DNA of 64,000 nt from Sungkyunkwania multivorans (GTDB taxonomy: Bacteria; Bacteroidota; Bacteroidia; Flavobacteriales; Flavobacteriaceae). Positions 15,018 through 24,422 of this stretch are shown piece by piece. Each line of letters starts with the position of its first letter. Position 1 is the first letter of the stretch. The DNA lies in the NCBI RefSeq assembly GCF_042675645.1, contig NZ_JBHTJH010000004.1, forward strand, positions 868,001-932,000, written 5' to 3'. The notes below the pieces were generated by a model that ran no database searches, was not told the origin of the DNA, and was given only the letters and a program-made list of their open reading frames with translations. The translations under genes were made by a program, and so were the position numbers.

Positions 15018-16826
15018 ATGGCCAATTACATAGATTTGGAGACCTTGAAATATCTCCTGAATGAAGTACACAATTTAGACGAGGTTTTGAAGCAAGACCG
15101 CTTCGCAGACCATGATGCCGAATCATTGGACCTTTTTTTGGACTCGGTAAAAGAGTTTTCTGATAGAGAGCTGTTTCCTTATTTTAAAGAGATGGACGAA
15201 AAGCCTGCTTATCATGACGAAGGGACCGTGATGGTGCATGAACAAGTTGATGTGATGATGAAGAAAGGCGGAGAAATGGGACTTATTGCCGGACCTTTCG
15301 ACTACGACGATGGTGGGATGCAGTTGCCGCTGATGATCCAAACGGCATCGACCTACATCCAAGAGACCGCAAATAACCATTTGCCAGGATACACAGGACT
15401 TACCTATGGCGCAGCAGAATTGATCGTTCATTTTGCAAACAAGGAACTCAACGAAGCCTATGTTCCAAAAATGCTTTCAGGCGAATGGGGCGGTACGATG
15501 TGCCTGACGGAGCCGCAAGCCGGAAGTTCATTGTCCGATGTAGTGACCAAAGCGACCCCAACCGATGATGGTTATTATAAGATCACCGGACAGAAGATCT
15601 TCATTTCTGGTGGTGACCACCAATATGCAGAGAACATCGTTCACTTAGTGTTAGCACGGATCGAAGGTGCTCCTGCAGGTACAAAAGGAATTTCTTTATT
15701 CATAGTTCCTAAGAATAGACCTACAGAAGATGGTTTGATATTCAATGATGTTACCACGGTAGCAGATTTTCAAAAGATGGGACAACGTGGCTATTGCACC
15801 ACGCATTTAGGTTTTGGTGATGCCGATGATTGCAGGGGATGGCTCGTGGGAGAACCGCATCAAGGACTCAAATACATGTTCTTAATGATGAATGGCGCTC
15901 GGATTGCCGTTGGTCGAGGCGCGGCCGCCATAAGCATGGCCGCTTACCAAGCGTCACTTCAATATGCAAAAGAACGTCCACAGGGTAGAAAATTGACCAG
16001 CTCTGGAAAGAAGAATCTCGATGAAGGGCAAACGCTGATCATCAATCACCCCGATGTTCGCAGAATGCTGCTATTGCAAAAGGTCATTGCCGAGGGTTCT
16101 TTGAGCTTGGTACTATTGGCTTCGAAATATTATGACCTTAAATACACGGCGAGCGACCCGGCCGAAAAGGAAAAATATGGACTCTTGCTAGAACTGGTGA
16201 TCCCTATGGTAAAGACATATCCTTCAGAAAAGGGAGCAGAAGCCGTTTCTAATGGACTTCAAGTGCTTGGCGGTTACGGTTTCTGTACAGATTTCATTCT
16301 TCAACAATACTATAGAGACATCCGTATCTTCCCGATCTACGAAGGCACGACTGGAATCCAATCGCAAGACCTTCTGGGGAGAAAGCTGCTGATGGAAAAT
16401 GGTAAAGCTTTAGAATTGCTTACAACAGAAGTAATGCAGACCATCAAAGAAGCATCAAAATTTGACGATCTTCGTAGCTACGCCAATATACTTGGTGAGA
16501 AGCTGCAGCTTGCACAAAAAGTGATCGGTTTTCTAGTTGGCTTTGCCAAAAAAGGAGACTACGAGCGTTTCCTTTCGGATGCGACACCATTTATGGAGTT
16601 TTTCAGCAATATCACCATCGGTTGGTTGTGGTTGGATATGGCCACACATGCCAAAAACGCCTTGGTCATTGGTAACAATGCACATTCACAAGACTTTTAC
16701 GAGAGCAAGATACATGCAATGAAATTCTATTTTAAATACGAAATTCCAAAAACCACCTCGCTAGCCGAAATACTTACAAACGAAGAAGTATTGACCATTG
16801 CCGGAGAGAAGGAGATTTTAAATTAA
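15018..16826 (+). CDS. Acyl-CoA dehydrogenase, long form (DmdC-like)
   Basis: 602-residue FAD acyl-CoA dehydrogenase introducing the alpha-beta double bond into an acyl-CoA. Seen: CLTEPQAGSSLSDV (substrate/FAD loop, about residues 160-173), GQKIFISGGDH, and the C-terminal YEGTTGIQSQDLLGR with the catalytic Glu in the position used by 3-methylmercaptopropionyl-CoA dehydrogenases. A C-terminal extension of about 130 residues after it also matches that subgroup. The substrate is not determined. First structural gene of the cluster; an SDR follows after 17 bases. Confidence 0.93.
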   Translation: MANYIDLETLKYLLNEVHNLDEVLKQDRFADHDAESLDLFLDSVKEFSDRELFPYFKEMDEKPAYHDEGTVMVHEQVDVMMKKGGEMGLIAGPFDYDDGGMQLPLMIQTASTYIQETANNHLPGYTGLTYGAAELIVHFANKELNEAYVPKMLSGEWGGTMCLTEPQAGSSLSDVVTKATPTDDGYYKITGQKIFISGGDHQYAENIVHLVLARIEGAPAGTKGISLFIVPKNRPTEDGLIFNDVTTVADFQKMGQRGYCTTHLGFGDADDCRGWLVGEPHQGLKYMFLMMNGARIAVGRGAAAISMAAYQASLQYAKERPQGRKLTSSGKKNLDEGQTLIINHPDVRRMLLLQKVIAEGSLSLVLLASKYYDLKYTASDPAEKEKYGLLLELVIPMVKTYPSEKGAEAVSNGLQVLGGYGFCTDFILQQYYRDIRIFPIYEGTTGIQSQDLLGRKLLMENGKALELLTTEVMQTIKEASKFDDLRSYANILGEKLQLAQKVIGFLVGFAKKGDYERFLSDATPFMEFFSNITIGWLWLDMATHAKNALVIGNNAHSQDFYESKIHAMKFYFKYEIPKTTSLAEILTNEEVLTIAGEKEILN

Positions 16827-16843
16827 TAACGCCAATCATAGCA

Positions 16844-17617
16844 ATGAGTATAAAAAAAGCATTCGATCTAGATGGAAAAGTGGCCGTTGTCACAGGTTCA
16901 AGTAAAGGCATTGGAAAGGCCATTGCAAAAGCGCTGGCAGAGCAAGGCGCCAAAGTTGTGATCAGTAGCCGAAGTCAGGAGGCGGTAGAGGAGGTAGCCT
17001 CAGAGTTTCAAAAAGAAGGCTACGCGGCCATTGGCATTTCCTGTCATATAGGAAAGTCGGAACAACGTGAGGAACTTATACAAAAGACCGTCAGCCAGTT
17101 TGGAGGCATCGATATCTTGGTGAACAATGCTGCCATTAATCCGGTATATGGCCCTATTGAGGATGCTGACGAAGGTATATTCGACAAGATCATGGACGTC
17201 AATGTAAAGGCGCCTTGGATGCTTTCCAATCTCGCATTACCAAGCATGAAAGAACGAGGTGGCGGAAGTATTATCAATATTGCTTCGGTAGAAGCTTTGC
17301 ATCCTGGAGCTGGCTTAGGCTTATATAGCACAAGTAAAGCGGCGCTGTTGATGCTCACAAAGAACCAGGCCAAAGAATGGGGCCAATATGGCATCAGAGC
17401 CAATGTACTTTGTCCAGGACTGATCAAGACCAAGTTTAGCGCCGCACTCTGGCAAAATGAAAAGTTGCTTCAAAAATTAGAAAGAACGCTGCCAAGTGGT
17501 CGTATGGGAATGCCCGATGAAATGGCAGGGATGGTCTGTCTCTTGGCTTCCGATGCTGGAGCATATATGACCGGAAGCGTTTATAATGCTGATGGTGGAT
17601 ATTTGATAGCAGGGTAA
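16844..17617 (+). CDS. Short-chain dehydrogenase in acyl-CoA cluster
   Basis: 257-residue classical SDR: TGSSKGIG cofactor motif, NNAAINP, the IASVEA serine region, YSTSKAA catalytic pair, and CPGLIKTKFS. It ends with the family's GSVYNADGG motif. Likely oxidises a 3-hydroxyacyl or other hydroxyacyl-CoA intermediate, judged from its neighbours; the motif alone does not define the substrate. It lies 17 bases after the DmdC-like dehydrogenase and 92 bases before the second acyl-CoA dehydrogenase. Confidence 0.9.
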   Translation: MSIKKAFDLDGKVAVVTGSSKGIGKAIAKALAEQGAKVVISSRSQEAVEEVASEFQKEGYAAIGISCHIGKSEQREELIQKTVSQFGGIDILVNNAAINPVYGPIEDADEGIFDKIMDVNVKAPWMLSNLALPSMKERGGGSIINIASVEALHPGAGLGLYSTSKAALLMLTKNQAKEWGQYGIRANVLCPGLIKTKFSAALWQNEKLLQKLERTLPSGRMGMPDEMAGMVCLLASDAGAYMTGSVYNADGGYLIAG

Positions 17618-17709
17618 CCATTCCAGTTATTAGGCATCATTTGTATCGTACGATATTTAGAGATGAGCCTGACGCACAAAAAAGAAAAAATATGCATTAA
17701 CCAACGAGA

Positions 17710-18930
17710 ATGGACTTCGATTATACAGATAAGATTAAAGACCTTCAGGAAAAACTCAATGCTTTCTTTGATGAGCATATTCTTCCTGTAGAACGCGAGG
17801 TATATGCCTTCAACTACAACCCAAAAAATTATTGGAAACGATGGCCGGGTCTCGATGATCTAAAAGATAAGGCGAAAGCAGCTGGTCTATGGAATCTTTT
17901 TCTACCCAAGAATTATGGCGAGCTGAGCCCTGGGCTGACCAACTTAGAGTACGCCCCTTTGGCAGAGATCATGGGGCGTGTACTTTGGTCTTCAGAAGTC
18001 TTTAACTGTAGTGCTCCAGATACTGGGAATATGGAAGTCTTGGCAAAGTACGGCTCATCAGAACAGCAGCAAAAATGGTTGAAACCCTTGCTGAACGGAG
18101 ACATACGCTCGGCATTTTTGATGACCGAACCGCAGGTAGCTTCCTCAGACGCGACCAATATTGAAACCTCGATTCGTGCAGATGGAGATGACTATGTGAT
18201 CAACGGTAGAAAGTGGTGGTCTTCCGGCGGAATGGATCCCCACTGTAAGATTGCCATCATCATGGGAAAGACAGACCCTGAAGCTCCAAGACACAAGCAG
18301 CAAAGCATGATACTCGTTCCGATGGACACCAAGGGACTCAAAATAATTCGTCCACTTTCGGTATTTGGATTTTATGATTCTCCAGAAGGACATGCGGAGA
18401 TCGTTTTGGATAATGTACGAGTGCCCAAGAAAAACCTGATTTTGGGAGAAGGAAGAGGTTTTGAGATCGCACAAGGCCGTTTAGGCCCTGGCCGTATTCA
18501 TCATTGTATGCGTTTGATCGGCATGGCGCAACGTTCGTTGGAAATGGCATCTCAGCGCGCCGCTGAACGCATCGCCTTTGGGAAGACCTTTAAGGATTAT
18601 AGCAGTATTCGACAAGAGATCGCAAAATCAAAATGCGAAATAGAACAAGCGCGCCTATTGACGTTGTCTGCCGCAGACAAAATGGACAAACATGGAAATA
18701 AGGAGGCTAAAGACCTTATTGGGATGATAAAGATAGTCGCCCCTCAGATGGCCCTGAATGTGATCGATCGAGCGATTCAGATCCATGGTGGAATGGGTGT
18801 AGGCCCAGACACTCCATTGGCGCATTTTTTTGTCGCCGCGCGCATGCTGCGTTTGGCAGACGGACCCGATGAGGTACACATGTACCAATTAGGAAAAAGT
18901 GTCATCAACAAATATTCAAGCGAAGGATAA
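17710..18930 (+). CDS. Acyl-CoA dehydrogenase (ACAD10/11-like)
   Basis: 406-residue acyl-CoA dehydrogenase of the branch that forms the C-terminal part of human ACAD10 and ACAD11. Seen: FLPKNYGELSPGLTNLEYAPLAEIMGR, FLMTEPQVASSDATNIETSI, GRKWWSSGGMDPHCKI with the paired Trp, GRLGPGRIHHCMRLIGMAQRSLE, and IHGGMGVGPDTPL. It precedes the APH-type kinase by two bases, so the bacterial gene pair has the same two parts (kinase, dehydrogenase) that are fused in the human proteins. In the known reaction the dehydrogenase domain eliminates phosphate from 4-phosphoacyl-CoA. Confidence 0.93.
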   Translation: MDFDYTDKIKDLQEKLNAFFDEHILPVEREVYAFNYNPKNYWKRWPGLDDLKDKAKAAGLWNLFLPKNYGELSPGLTNLEYAPLAEIMGRVLWSSEVFNCSAPDTGNMEVLAKYGSSEQQQKWLKPLLNGDIRSAFLMTEPQVASSDATNIETSIRADGDDYVINGRKWWSSGGMDPHCKIAIIMGKTDPEAPRHKQQSMILVPMDTKGLKIIRPLSVFGFYDSPEGHAEIVLDNVRVPKKNLILGEGRGFEIAQGRLGPGRIHHCMRLIGMAQRSLEMASQRAAERIAFGKTFKDYSSIRQEIAKSKCEIEQARLLTLSAADKMDKHGNKEAKDLIGMIKIVAPQMALNVIDRAIQIHGGMGVGPDTPLAHFFVAARMLRLADGPDEVHMYQLGKSVINKYSSEG

Positions 18931-18932
18931 GT

Positions 18933-19985
18933 ATGCAGCAAGTACGCAAGGGCGAAGAGCTCAATGAAGAACCACTAAAAAGACACCTTCAACAGAAAGG
19001 ACTGATCAATAGCACTTCCAGCGAATTAAAGGTCAAGCAATTCACGCATGGGTACTCGAACCTTACCTATCAATTACAAATAGAGGACAAAGAATATGTG
19101 CTACGACGTCCTCCGTTTGGAGCGATCAAGCGCGGGCATGACATGGGCAGGGAATACAAGGTACAATCGGGACTGAAAAAAGCTTTTTCCAAAGTGCCTA
19201 CCATGTATGCCTATACCGAGGATGCCGAGATATTGGGATGTCCCTTTTATGTAATGGAAAAGATGAATGGCATCATTTTGAATATTCATGAAGTGAAAAA
19301 GAGAAAGATGCCCGCAGCCGATTTTCAGGTTATCGCGAATTCTTGGTTGGATACTTTTGTGGAATTGCACAATGTGGATTACAAAGCCGAAGGTTTAGAA
19401 TATCTGGGAAAACCCGAAGGATACGTAGAGCGACAAGTACTCAACTGGGGAAAACAGTATCTAAAGGCCGCTACGGACGATGTGCCGGCTGCCGAAAAGG
19501 TGATGAAGTGGATGGAAGCGAATCAACCAGCGACCTACGATCATTGCCTTATTCATAATGATTATAAGTATGACAATGTGGTTTTTAAAGATGATAGCTG
19601 GAAAGAGGTGACAGCGGTGCTCGATTGGGAAATGGCCACGTTGGGAGATCCTTTGATGGATCTTGGAACTACACTTGGTTATTGGACCATGGCTAGTGAT
19701 CACGAATTCGTACAGCAGGGGATACCATCACCAACAGTGATGGAAGGGAATCCAAGCAGAAGTGAAGTTGTTGAAATGTACGCCGAAAAGAGTGGAAGAG
19801 CAATAAACCACTTGGTATTTTATTATGTGTACGGACTTTTCAAGATCGCCGTGATCGCCCAGCAGATATACTATCGCTATAATAAAGGACTGACAACAGA
19901 TCCGCGTTTTGCACAGTTGAACAAGGCAGCAGAACTCTTATGTAATCTCGGGCTTCATGCCATTCAAAAACAAAAGATAGATTAA
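18933..19985 (+). CDS. APH-type phosphotransferase (4-hydroxyacyl-CoA kinase-like)
   Basis: 350-residue protein-kinase-like phosphotransferase (APH family). Seen: FTHGYSNLTYQL as the nucleotide loop, the RRPPFG motif typical of the ACAD10/11-linked subgroup (about residue 54), the catalytic loop LIHNDYKYDNVVF, and the metal-binding VLDWEMATLGDPLMDLG. This subgroup phosphorylates hydroxyacyl-CoAs: LvaA in levulinate catabolism of Pseudomonas putida and the N-terminal part of ACAD11 are characterised relatives. Adjacent to an ACAD10/11-like dehydrogenase, which supports the same role here. The exact chain length of the substrate is unknown. Confidence 0.9.
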   Translation: MQQVRKGEELNEEPLKRHLQQKGLINSTSSELKVKQFTHGYSNLTYQLQIEDKEYVLRRPPFGAIKRGHDMGREYKVQSGLKKAFSKVPTMYAYTEDAEILGCPFYVMEKMNGIILNIHEVKKRKMPAADFQVIANSWLDTFVELHNVDYKAEGLEYLGKPEGYVERQVLNWGKQYLKAATDDVPAAEKVMKWMEANQPATYDHCLIHNDYKYDNVVFKDDSWKEVTAVLDWEMATLGDPLMDLGTTLGYWTMASDHEFVQQGIPSPTVMEGNPSRSEVVEMYAEKSGRAINHLVFYYVYGLFKIAVIAQQIYYRYNKGLTTDPRFAQLNKAAELLCNLGLHAIQKQKID

Positions 19986-20069
19986 ATGAGAATGCCTTCT
20001 TTTGATCATTTGCAGAACTCGCTTCAACCTATTTAAATAGAAAACAAAAGCTAGAACACATCCTACTTT

Positions 20070-20456
20070 ATGAAGGCCAACGATAACTATGTCCATATGA
20101 CTGAGGAACAATTTGAAGCGTTCAATGACCTTCCTGTCGTAGGGACTTTTCAAATGTTGAATCTTTTAAAATTCAAAGAGAAAGTGGAGGGCTCCGATAT
20201 GTCTGGTGCCAAGGCCTATGCATTGTACATGAATGCCGTACTTCCATTCTTTCAAGCTTCGGGCGCAAAAGTGGTCTATCAAGGCAGGTCACAGTTCACC
20301 TTAATAGGTCCTGATGATACGGAATGGGACAAAGTGTTGATCATAGAATACGCTAGCAAACAAGATTTTCTAAAAATGATCACTACTGAAGGATATCCTG
20401 CTGCGATGCGAAGTCGTGCACTCCAGGATTCCCGATTGATCTTATGTAAGGAATAA
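20070..20456 (+). CDS. DUF1330-like small protein
   Basis: 128 residues with a dimeric alpha/beta ferredoxin-like pattern typical of DUF1330: VVGTFQMLNLLKFKEK, AYALYMNAVLPFFQASGAKVVYQGRSQF, WDKVLIIEYASKQDFLKMI and a closing AMRSRALQDSRLILC. No catalytic function is established for the family. It sits between the kinase and an SDR in the same direction, so it probably belongs to the same pathway, perhaps as a lyase, isomerase or assembly factor. Confidence 0.82.
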   Translation: MKANDNYVHMTEEQFEAFNDLPVVGTFQMLNLLKFKEKVEGSDMSGAKAYALYMNAVLPFFQASGAKVVYQGRSQFTLIGPDDTEWDKVLIIEYASKQDFLKMITTEGYPAAMRSRALQDSRLILCKE

Positions 20457-20502
20457 TAACCATAAAGATTTCCACAGTCTTGGAAATGAAAAATATAAAC
20501 TA

Positions 20503-21264
20503 ATGAACATGAATGTTAAAGATAAGATCGTCATTGTCACCGGTGCAGGATCGGGTATCGGCGCAGCCACCGCCAAACATTTTGCACAACATGGTGCAAA
20601 AGTTGTGGTCTCAGATCTCAAAGAAGAAAAAGCACGATCGGTTGTTGATGAAATTCTTAAAAGTGGAGGAGAAGCTACAATCAATGTTGCCAATGTGGCC
20701 AAATTTGAAGATGTTGAGAAACTTATCACGGAAACGGTGAAAAAGTATGGGCAGTTGGATGTGATCGTGAATAACGCGGGCATTGGACCTAGACAGATGG
20801 CCAAAACTGCCGAGTATACCTTAGAGGACTGGGATAATGTGATAGCTGTTAATCAAACGGGTGTTTTCTATTGTATGAAACTCGCATTACAGCAGATGAT
20901 GAAGCAGGGATATGGAAATATCGTGAATATCGCCTCCTTGGCAGGATTGAAGGCGTCTTTGAACAACCTATCTTATTCCGCCAGCAAATTTGCGGTCGTC
21001 GGGATGACCAAATCGGCTGCCTTGGAATATGCAACCAAGAATATCAGGGTCAACGCCGTTTGCCCAGGTTATACAGAATCAGCCCTACTGGAAAAATTGC
21101 TGTCGGTGCGTCCGGATATGGACCAGATGCTCAAAAGTGTCATCCCCATGAAACGCTATGGCCTGGCAGAAGAGATCGCAGAAGCAGTGGTATGGCTGGC
21201 ATCGGACAACACCAAATTTATCACTGGACAGACAATTACCTTAGACGGGGGAACGTCTTTGTAG
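20503..21264 (+). CDS. Short-chain dehydrogenase in acyl-CoA cluster
   Basis: 253-residue SDR: TGAGSGIG cofactor motif at residues 13-20, NNAGIG, the IASLAG serine region, YSASKFA catalytic pair and CPGYTESALL. It ends in GQTITLDGG. Closest in pattern to 3-oxoacyl/3-hydroxyacyl dehydrogenases and FabG-like enzymes. The cluster has two such SDRs, this one and 16844-17617, which would suit a pathway with two hydroxy oxidations. An upstream ATG at 20503 and another at 20509 are both possible. Confidence 0.9.
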   Translation: MNMNVKDKIVIVTGAGSGIGAATAKHFAQHGAKVVVSDLKEEKARSVVDEILKSGGEATINVANVAKFEDVEKLITETVKKYGQLDVIVNNAGIGPRQMAKTAEYTLEDWDNVIAVNQTGVFYCMKLALQQMMKQGYGNIVNIASLAGLKASLNNLSYSASKFAVVGMTKSAALEYATKNIRVNAVCPGYTESALLEKLLSVRPDMDQMLKSVIPMKRYGLAEEIAEAVVWLASDNTKFITGQTITLDGGTSL

Positions 21265-21358
21265 AATTAGGGATCTCAAATTTTTAATTTGAATATCGAC
21301 TTTTAGATATCAATCCATTAAACAATAATGAAACATAAATAAAAATGATCGTGAGAAG

Positions 21359-22123
21359 ATGCAAACACTCAATATAGAAAGAAAAGAAAACTATGCCGTC
21401 ATTCAATTGAATCGCGGAAAGGCCAACGTGATCGATCAGCAGATGGTTCGAGAGATCAGGGAAACCTTCGCTCAGCTAGAAAATGACGATTCGGTAAAGG
21501 GCGTCGTCCTTACCGGGACACCCCATTTCTTCTCCGCCGGTTTGGATGTGATCGAACTTTATGGTTATGATGAGCAACAGATCAAGGACTTCTTCGTCGA
21601 TTTTGGTGGAATGTTCATTCAGTTGGCAAAGTTTCCCAAGCCGTTCGTTTGCGGTATTACAGGACATTCACCCGCGGGTGGATGCGTTATTGCCATCGCA
21701 GCAGATTATCGTATCATGGCAACAGGAGAGAAGTATACGATAGGCCTGAATGAAGTCGCAGTAAATATTCAGATTTCGAATAATCTGATCAACACCTATG
21801 CCTATTGGATCGGCAGTGGGTTGGCCAACCAATATATTTTGGAAGGTCGCCTCCTTAAAGTGGAGGAAGCATTGCAATGTGGTCTGGTCAATGAGGTTTG
21901 TCCTTTGGAAGATGTCATAGACAAGGCCGAGTCTAAAATGAAACATTATTTGCGAGCTGACGAGGAGATATTTAAGAATACGAAGTTCAAATTACGTCAG
22001 CATTTGTTAGAAAGCTTTGAGACCGACCCGGAGGCAGATCTTGGGCAGGCCATCAAACTTTGGTGGAAACCCGAGATTAGAGCCAAGATGAAATATTTTG
22101 TAGAGAGCCTTCAAAAGAAATAA
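21359..22123 (+). CDS. Enoyl-CoA hydratase/isomerase family protein
   Basis: 254-residue crotonase-fold protein. Seen: LNRGKANVIDQQM near the N-terminus, the first oxyanion-hole region FFSAGLDVIELY, the second GHSPAGGCVIAIAADYRIM, and LNEVAVNI. The glutamates of classical hydratases cannot both be placed with certainty, and the HSPAGG motif in place of GAAxGGG resembles the delta3-delta2 enoyl-CoA isomerase-like branch. Either hydration or double-bond shift fits the pathway. It reads in the direction of the cluster. Confidence 0.88.
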   Translation: MQTLNIERKENYAVIQLNRGKANVIDQQMVREIRETFAQLENDDSVKGVVLTGTPHFFSAGLDVIELYGYDEQQIKDFFVDFGGMFIQLAKFPKPFVCGITGHSPAGGCVIAIAADYRIMATGEKYTIGLNEVAVNIQISNNLINTYAYWIGSGLANQYILEGRLLKVEEALQCGLVNEVCPLEDVIDKAESKMKHYLRADEEIFKNTKFKLRQHLLESFETDPEADLGQAIKLWWKPEIRAKMKYFVESLQKK

Positions 22124-22210
22124 TGTCAGTTCGAGTAGTTTTTCCATCGGAAAAATTGTATCGAGAACAAGATAGAACGACAAAAATCAACTAGTAAAAA
22201 CATAATAACC

Positions 22211-23221
22211 ATGAACAATAAACAACAGATACTCAAAAAACGCCCAGTAGGATTGCCAGACGAAGATACTTGGGAATTACAGAGCAATCCCATCCCTGAA
22301 CTTAATAAAGGAGAGGTGCTGATCAAGCAACATTATATCTCTTTGGATCCTGCCATGCGCGGCTGGATGAACGATAGCAAATCCTATATAGAACCGGTAC
22401 AGATCGGGGATGTGATGCGCGCCGGGGCAGTGGGAGAAGTGATCAAGTCCAACGAACACCCAAAATTTAAAGTTGGAGACTATGTAACCGGTTGGAGTGG
22501 GGTACAACAATATGCTGTGACGGATGGCACCAACTGGCATCAAGTGGATCCTAGTTTGGCACCCTTACCTATGTACATTGGCACTTTGGGCATGCCTGGA
22601 ATGACCGCCTACTTCGGAATCTTAGAAGTCGGCAAGATCAAAGAAGGAGATGTCGTTTTGGTATCTGGTGCCGCCGGAGCGGTTGGAAGTATCGTGGGTC
22701 AGATAGCCAAGATCAAAGGATGTCGTGTGATCGGTATTGCTGGAGGCGAAAAGAAATGTAAATATATCGTAGATGAGTTAGGCTTCGATGGCGCCATCGA
22801 TTATAAGGCCGAAAACATTCATACCGCAATTAAACGAGAATGTTCAAAAGGAATAGATGTCTATTTTGATAACGTGGGAGGTGAAATTTTAGATGCGGCT
22901 TTAGGCAGGTTAAGGATGCACGCAAGAGTTGTCATCTGTGGAGCGATATCGCAATACAACAATAAAACTGCGATAAAAGGACCTAGCAATTATTTGTCGT
23001 TGCTGGTAAATCGAGCCACGATGCAAGGAATGGTAGTGATGGATTACGCGAAAGACTATAGAAAAGCTGCCATGGAAATGGGTGGTTGGATAAAGCAGGG
23101 CAAACTGAAGAGCAAAGAAGATATCTATGAGGGGATTGAAAATTTTCGCGAGACCTTCCTTCGCCTTTTCTCAGGTGATAAGATGGGCAAACTGGTGTTG
23201 AAGGTGATCGAAGACGCATAG
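22211..23221 (+). CDS. Zinc-free NADP-dependent oxidoreductase (prostaglandin-reductase/CurA-like)
   Basis: 336-residue medium-chain reductase without zinc ligands, of the leukotriene B4 12-hydroxydehydrogenase/CurA group. Seen: LKKRPVGLPDEDTW, then ISLDPAMRGWM, the Rossmann motif SGAAGAVGSIVGQIAKIKG, IDVYFDNVGGEILDA, and the YEGIENFRETFLRLFSGDKMGKLVLKV ending. Members reduce alpha-beta double bonds of enones with NADPH. In this cluster it could reduce an unsaturated ketone or acyl intermediate. Confidence 0.9.
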   Translation: MNNKQQILKKRPVGLPDEDTWELQSNPIPELNKGEVLIKQHYISLDPAMRGWMNDSKSYIEPVQIGDVMRAGAVGEVIKSNEHPKFKVGDYVTGWSGVQQYAVTDGTNWHQVDPSLAPLPMYIGTLGMPGMTAYFGILEVGKIKEGDVVLVSGAAGAVGSIVGQIAKIKGCRVIGIAGGEKKCKYIVDELGFDGAIDYKAENIHTAIKRECSKGIDVYFDNVGGEILDAALGRLRMHARVVICGAISQYNNKTAIKGPSNYLSLLVNRATMQGMVVMDYAKDYRKAAMEMGGWIKQGKLKSKEDIYEGIENFRETFLRLFSGDKMGKLVLKVIEDA

Positions 23222-23396
23222 TTTTGATTTACGATTTACGAATTGTCGTGGAAAGAAAAATGTTGAATATAGGCAAATGAATAACGCAATGCGAGGAAGC
23301 AATACCAATAAATGTATGATGCCAGATGTTTTTATGAGGCGGTCAATTTACTTCATCATCAAATTTTCAAATCATCTTTATTGACACATTAACTCA

Positions 23397-23438
23397 TTGA
23401 CTCAACAACCCAACAACCTAACAACCCAATAACCAATA
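23397..23438. repeat. Low-complexity ACAACCC-type repeat
   Basis: Degenerate tandem AACAACCC units directly upstream of the quinone oxidoreductase start, after a roughly 170-base stretch without any ORF. C-rich on one strand; no protein or promoter box is evident. Confidence 0.6.
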
Positions 23439-23441
23439 ATA

Positions 23442-24422
23442 ATGAAAGCGATCGTTTGTAAAGAATTCGGACCTCCATCCACATTGCGATTAGAGGAAGT
23501 TGAAAATCCAAAACCGAAGGCAGGAGAGGTCTTGATCACGGTTAAGGCATGTGGCGTAAACTTTCCGGATACTTTGATCATTCAGGGATCATATCAATTC
23601 AAACCCGACCTTCCATTTATTCCAGGCAGCGATATCGCTGGCATTGTGAAAGAGGTGGGAGATGGCATTTCGCATCTTCGGCCTGGTGATGAGGTCTTTG
23701 GTTTTGTATTGAATGGCGGCTATGCAGAAGAGGTGGTCGTTCCTGGGAATGCTTGTTTTAAGAAACCACCAATGATGGATTTTCCTGTGGCTGCGTCTTT
23801 TATGATGGCCTATGGAACATCGTATCATGCGTTAAAGGATCGTGGAGGGCTTCAAGCAGGAGAGACGCTTTTGGTTTTAGGGGCATCAGGCGGTGTAGGC
23901 TTGGCGGCTGTGGAGCTTGGTAAATTGATGGGCGCAAAGGTGATCGCAGCTGCATCTTCTGATGACAAGCTCGACCTATGCAAAGAATATGGGGCGGACG
24001 CAGTGATCAATTATTCAACAGAAGACCTCAAGACCCGTATCAAGGAATTGACCGCCAATAAAGGTGTCGACGTCGCATACGATCCGGTTGGTGGACCTTA
24101 TTCCGAGCCTACCATTAGAGGAATGGCTTGGAAAGGACGTTATCTGGTAGTTGGTTTCGCAGCGGGTGACATCCCCAAGATTCCATTGAACTTACCCTTG
24201 TTGAAAGGTTGCGCCATCATTGGTGTCTTTTGGGGAAGTTTTGCCATGAAAACCCCAAAAGAGAACATGCAAAATGCCATGGAGCTCATGCAATGGTATG
24301 CCAAAGGCCAACTGAAACCGCACATTCATGATATTTATCCACTGACAGCAGCACCAAAGGCCTTAGAAGCAATGATGAAACGACAGGTGAGGGGGAAGTT
24401 GGTCATTCGATGTACCGATTAG
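23442..24422 (+). CDS. NADPH:quinone oxidoreductase family protein
   Basis: 326-residue zinc-free medium-chain reductase of the quinone oxidoreductase (QOR) group. Seen: CGVNFPDTLIIQGSYQFKPDLPFIPGSDIAG at about residues 37-67, the GASGGVGLAAVELGKLMGAKV Rossmann motif, VAYDPVGGPYSE, and the closing RQVRGKLVIR. Members transfer hydride to quinones or enoyl compounds. It is last in the cluster and is separated from the preceding gene by a 220-base gap with low-complexity sequence, so it might have its own promoter. Its stop overlaps the convergent small gene by 4 bases. Confidence 0.9.
   Translation: MKAIVCKEFGPPSTLRLEEVENPKPKAGEVLITVKACGVNFPDTLIIQGSYQFKPDLPFIPGSDIAGIVKEVGDGISHLRPGDEVFGFVLNGGYAEEVVVPGNACFKKPPMMDFPVAASFMMAYGTSYHALKDRGGLQAGETLLVLGASGGVGLAAVELGKLMGAKVIAAASSDDKLDLCKEYGADAVINYSTEDLKTRIKELTANKGVDVAYDPVGGPYSEPTIRGMAWKGRYLVVGFAAGDIPKIPLNLPLLKGCAIIGVFWGSFAMKTPKENMQNAMELMQWYAKGQLKPHIHDIYPLTAAPKALEAMMKRQVRGKLVIRCTD

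Noticed and set aside
20070..20456. Equating the DUF1330 protein with LvaB of the levulinate pathway
   Set aside because: Both are small proteins beside the kinase, but I see no sequence basis for homology.
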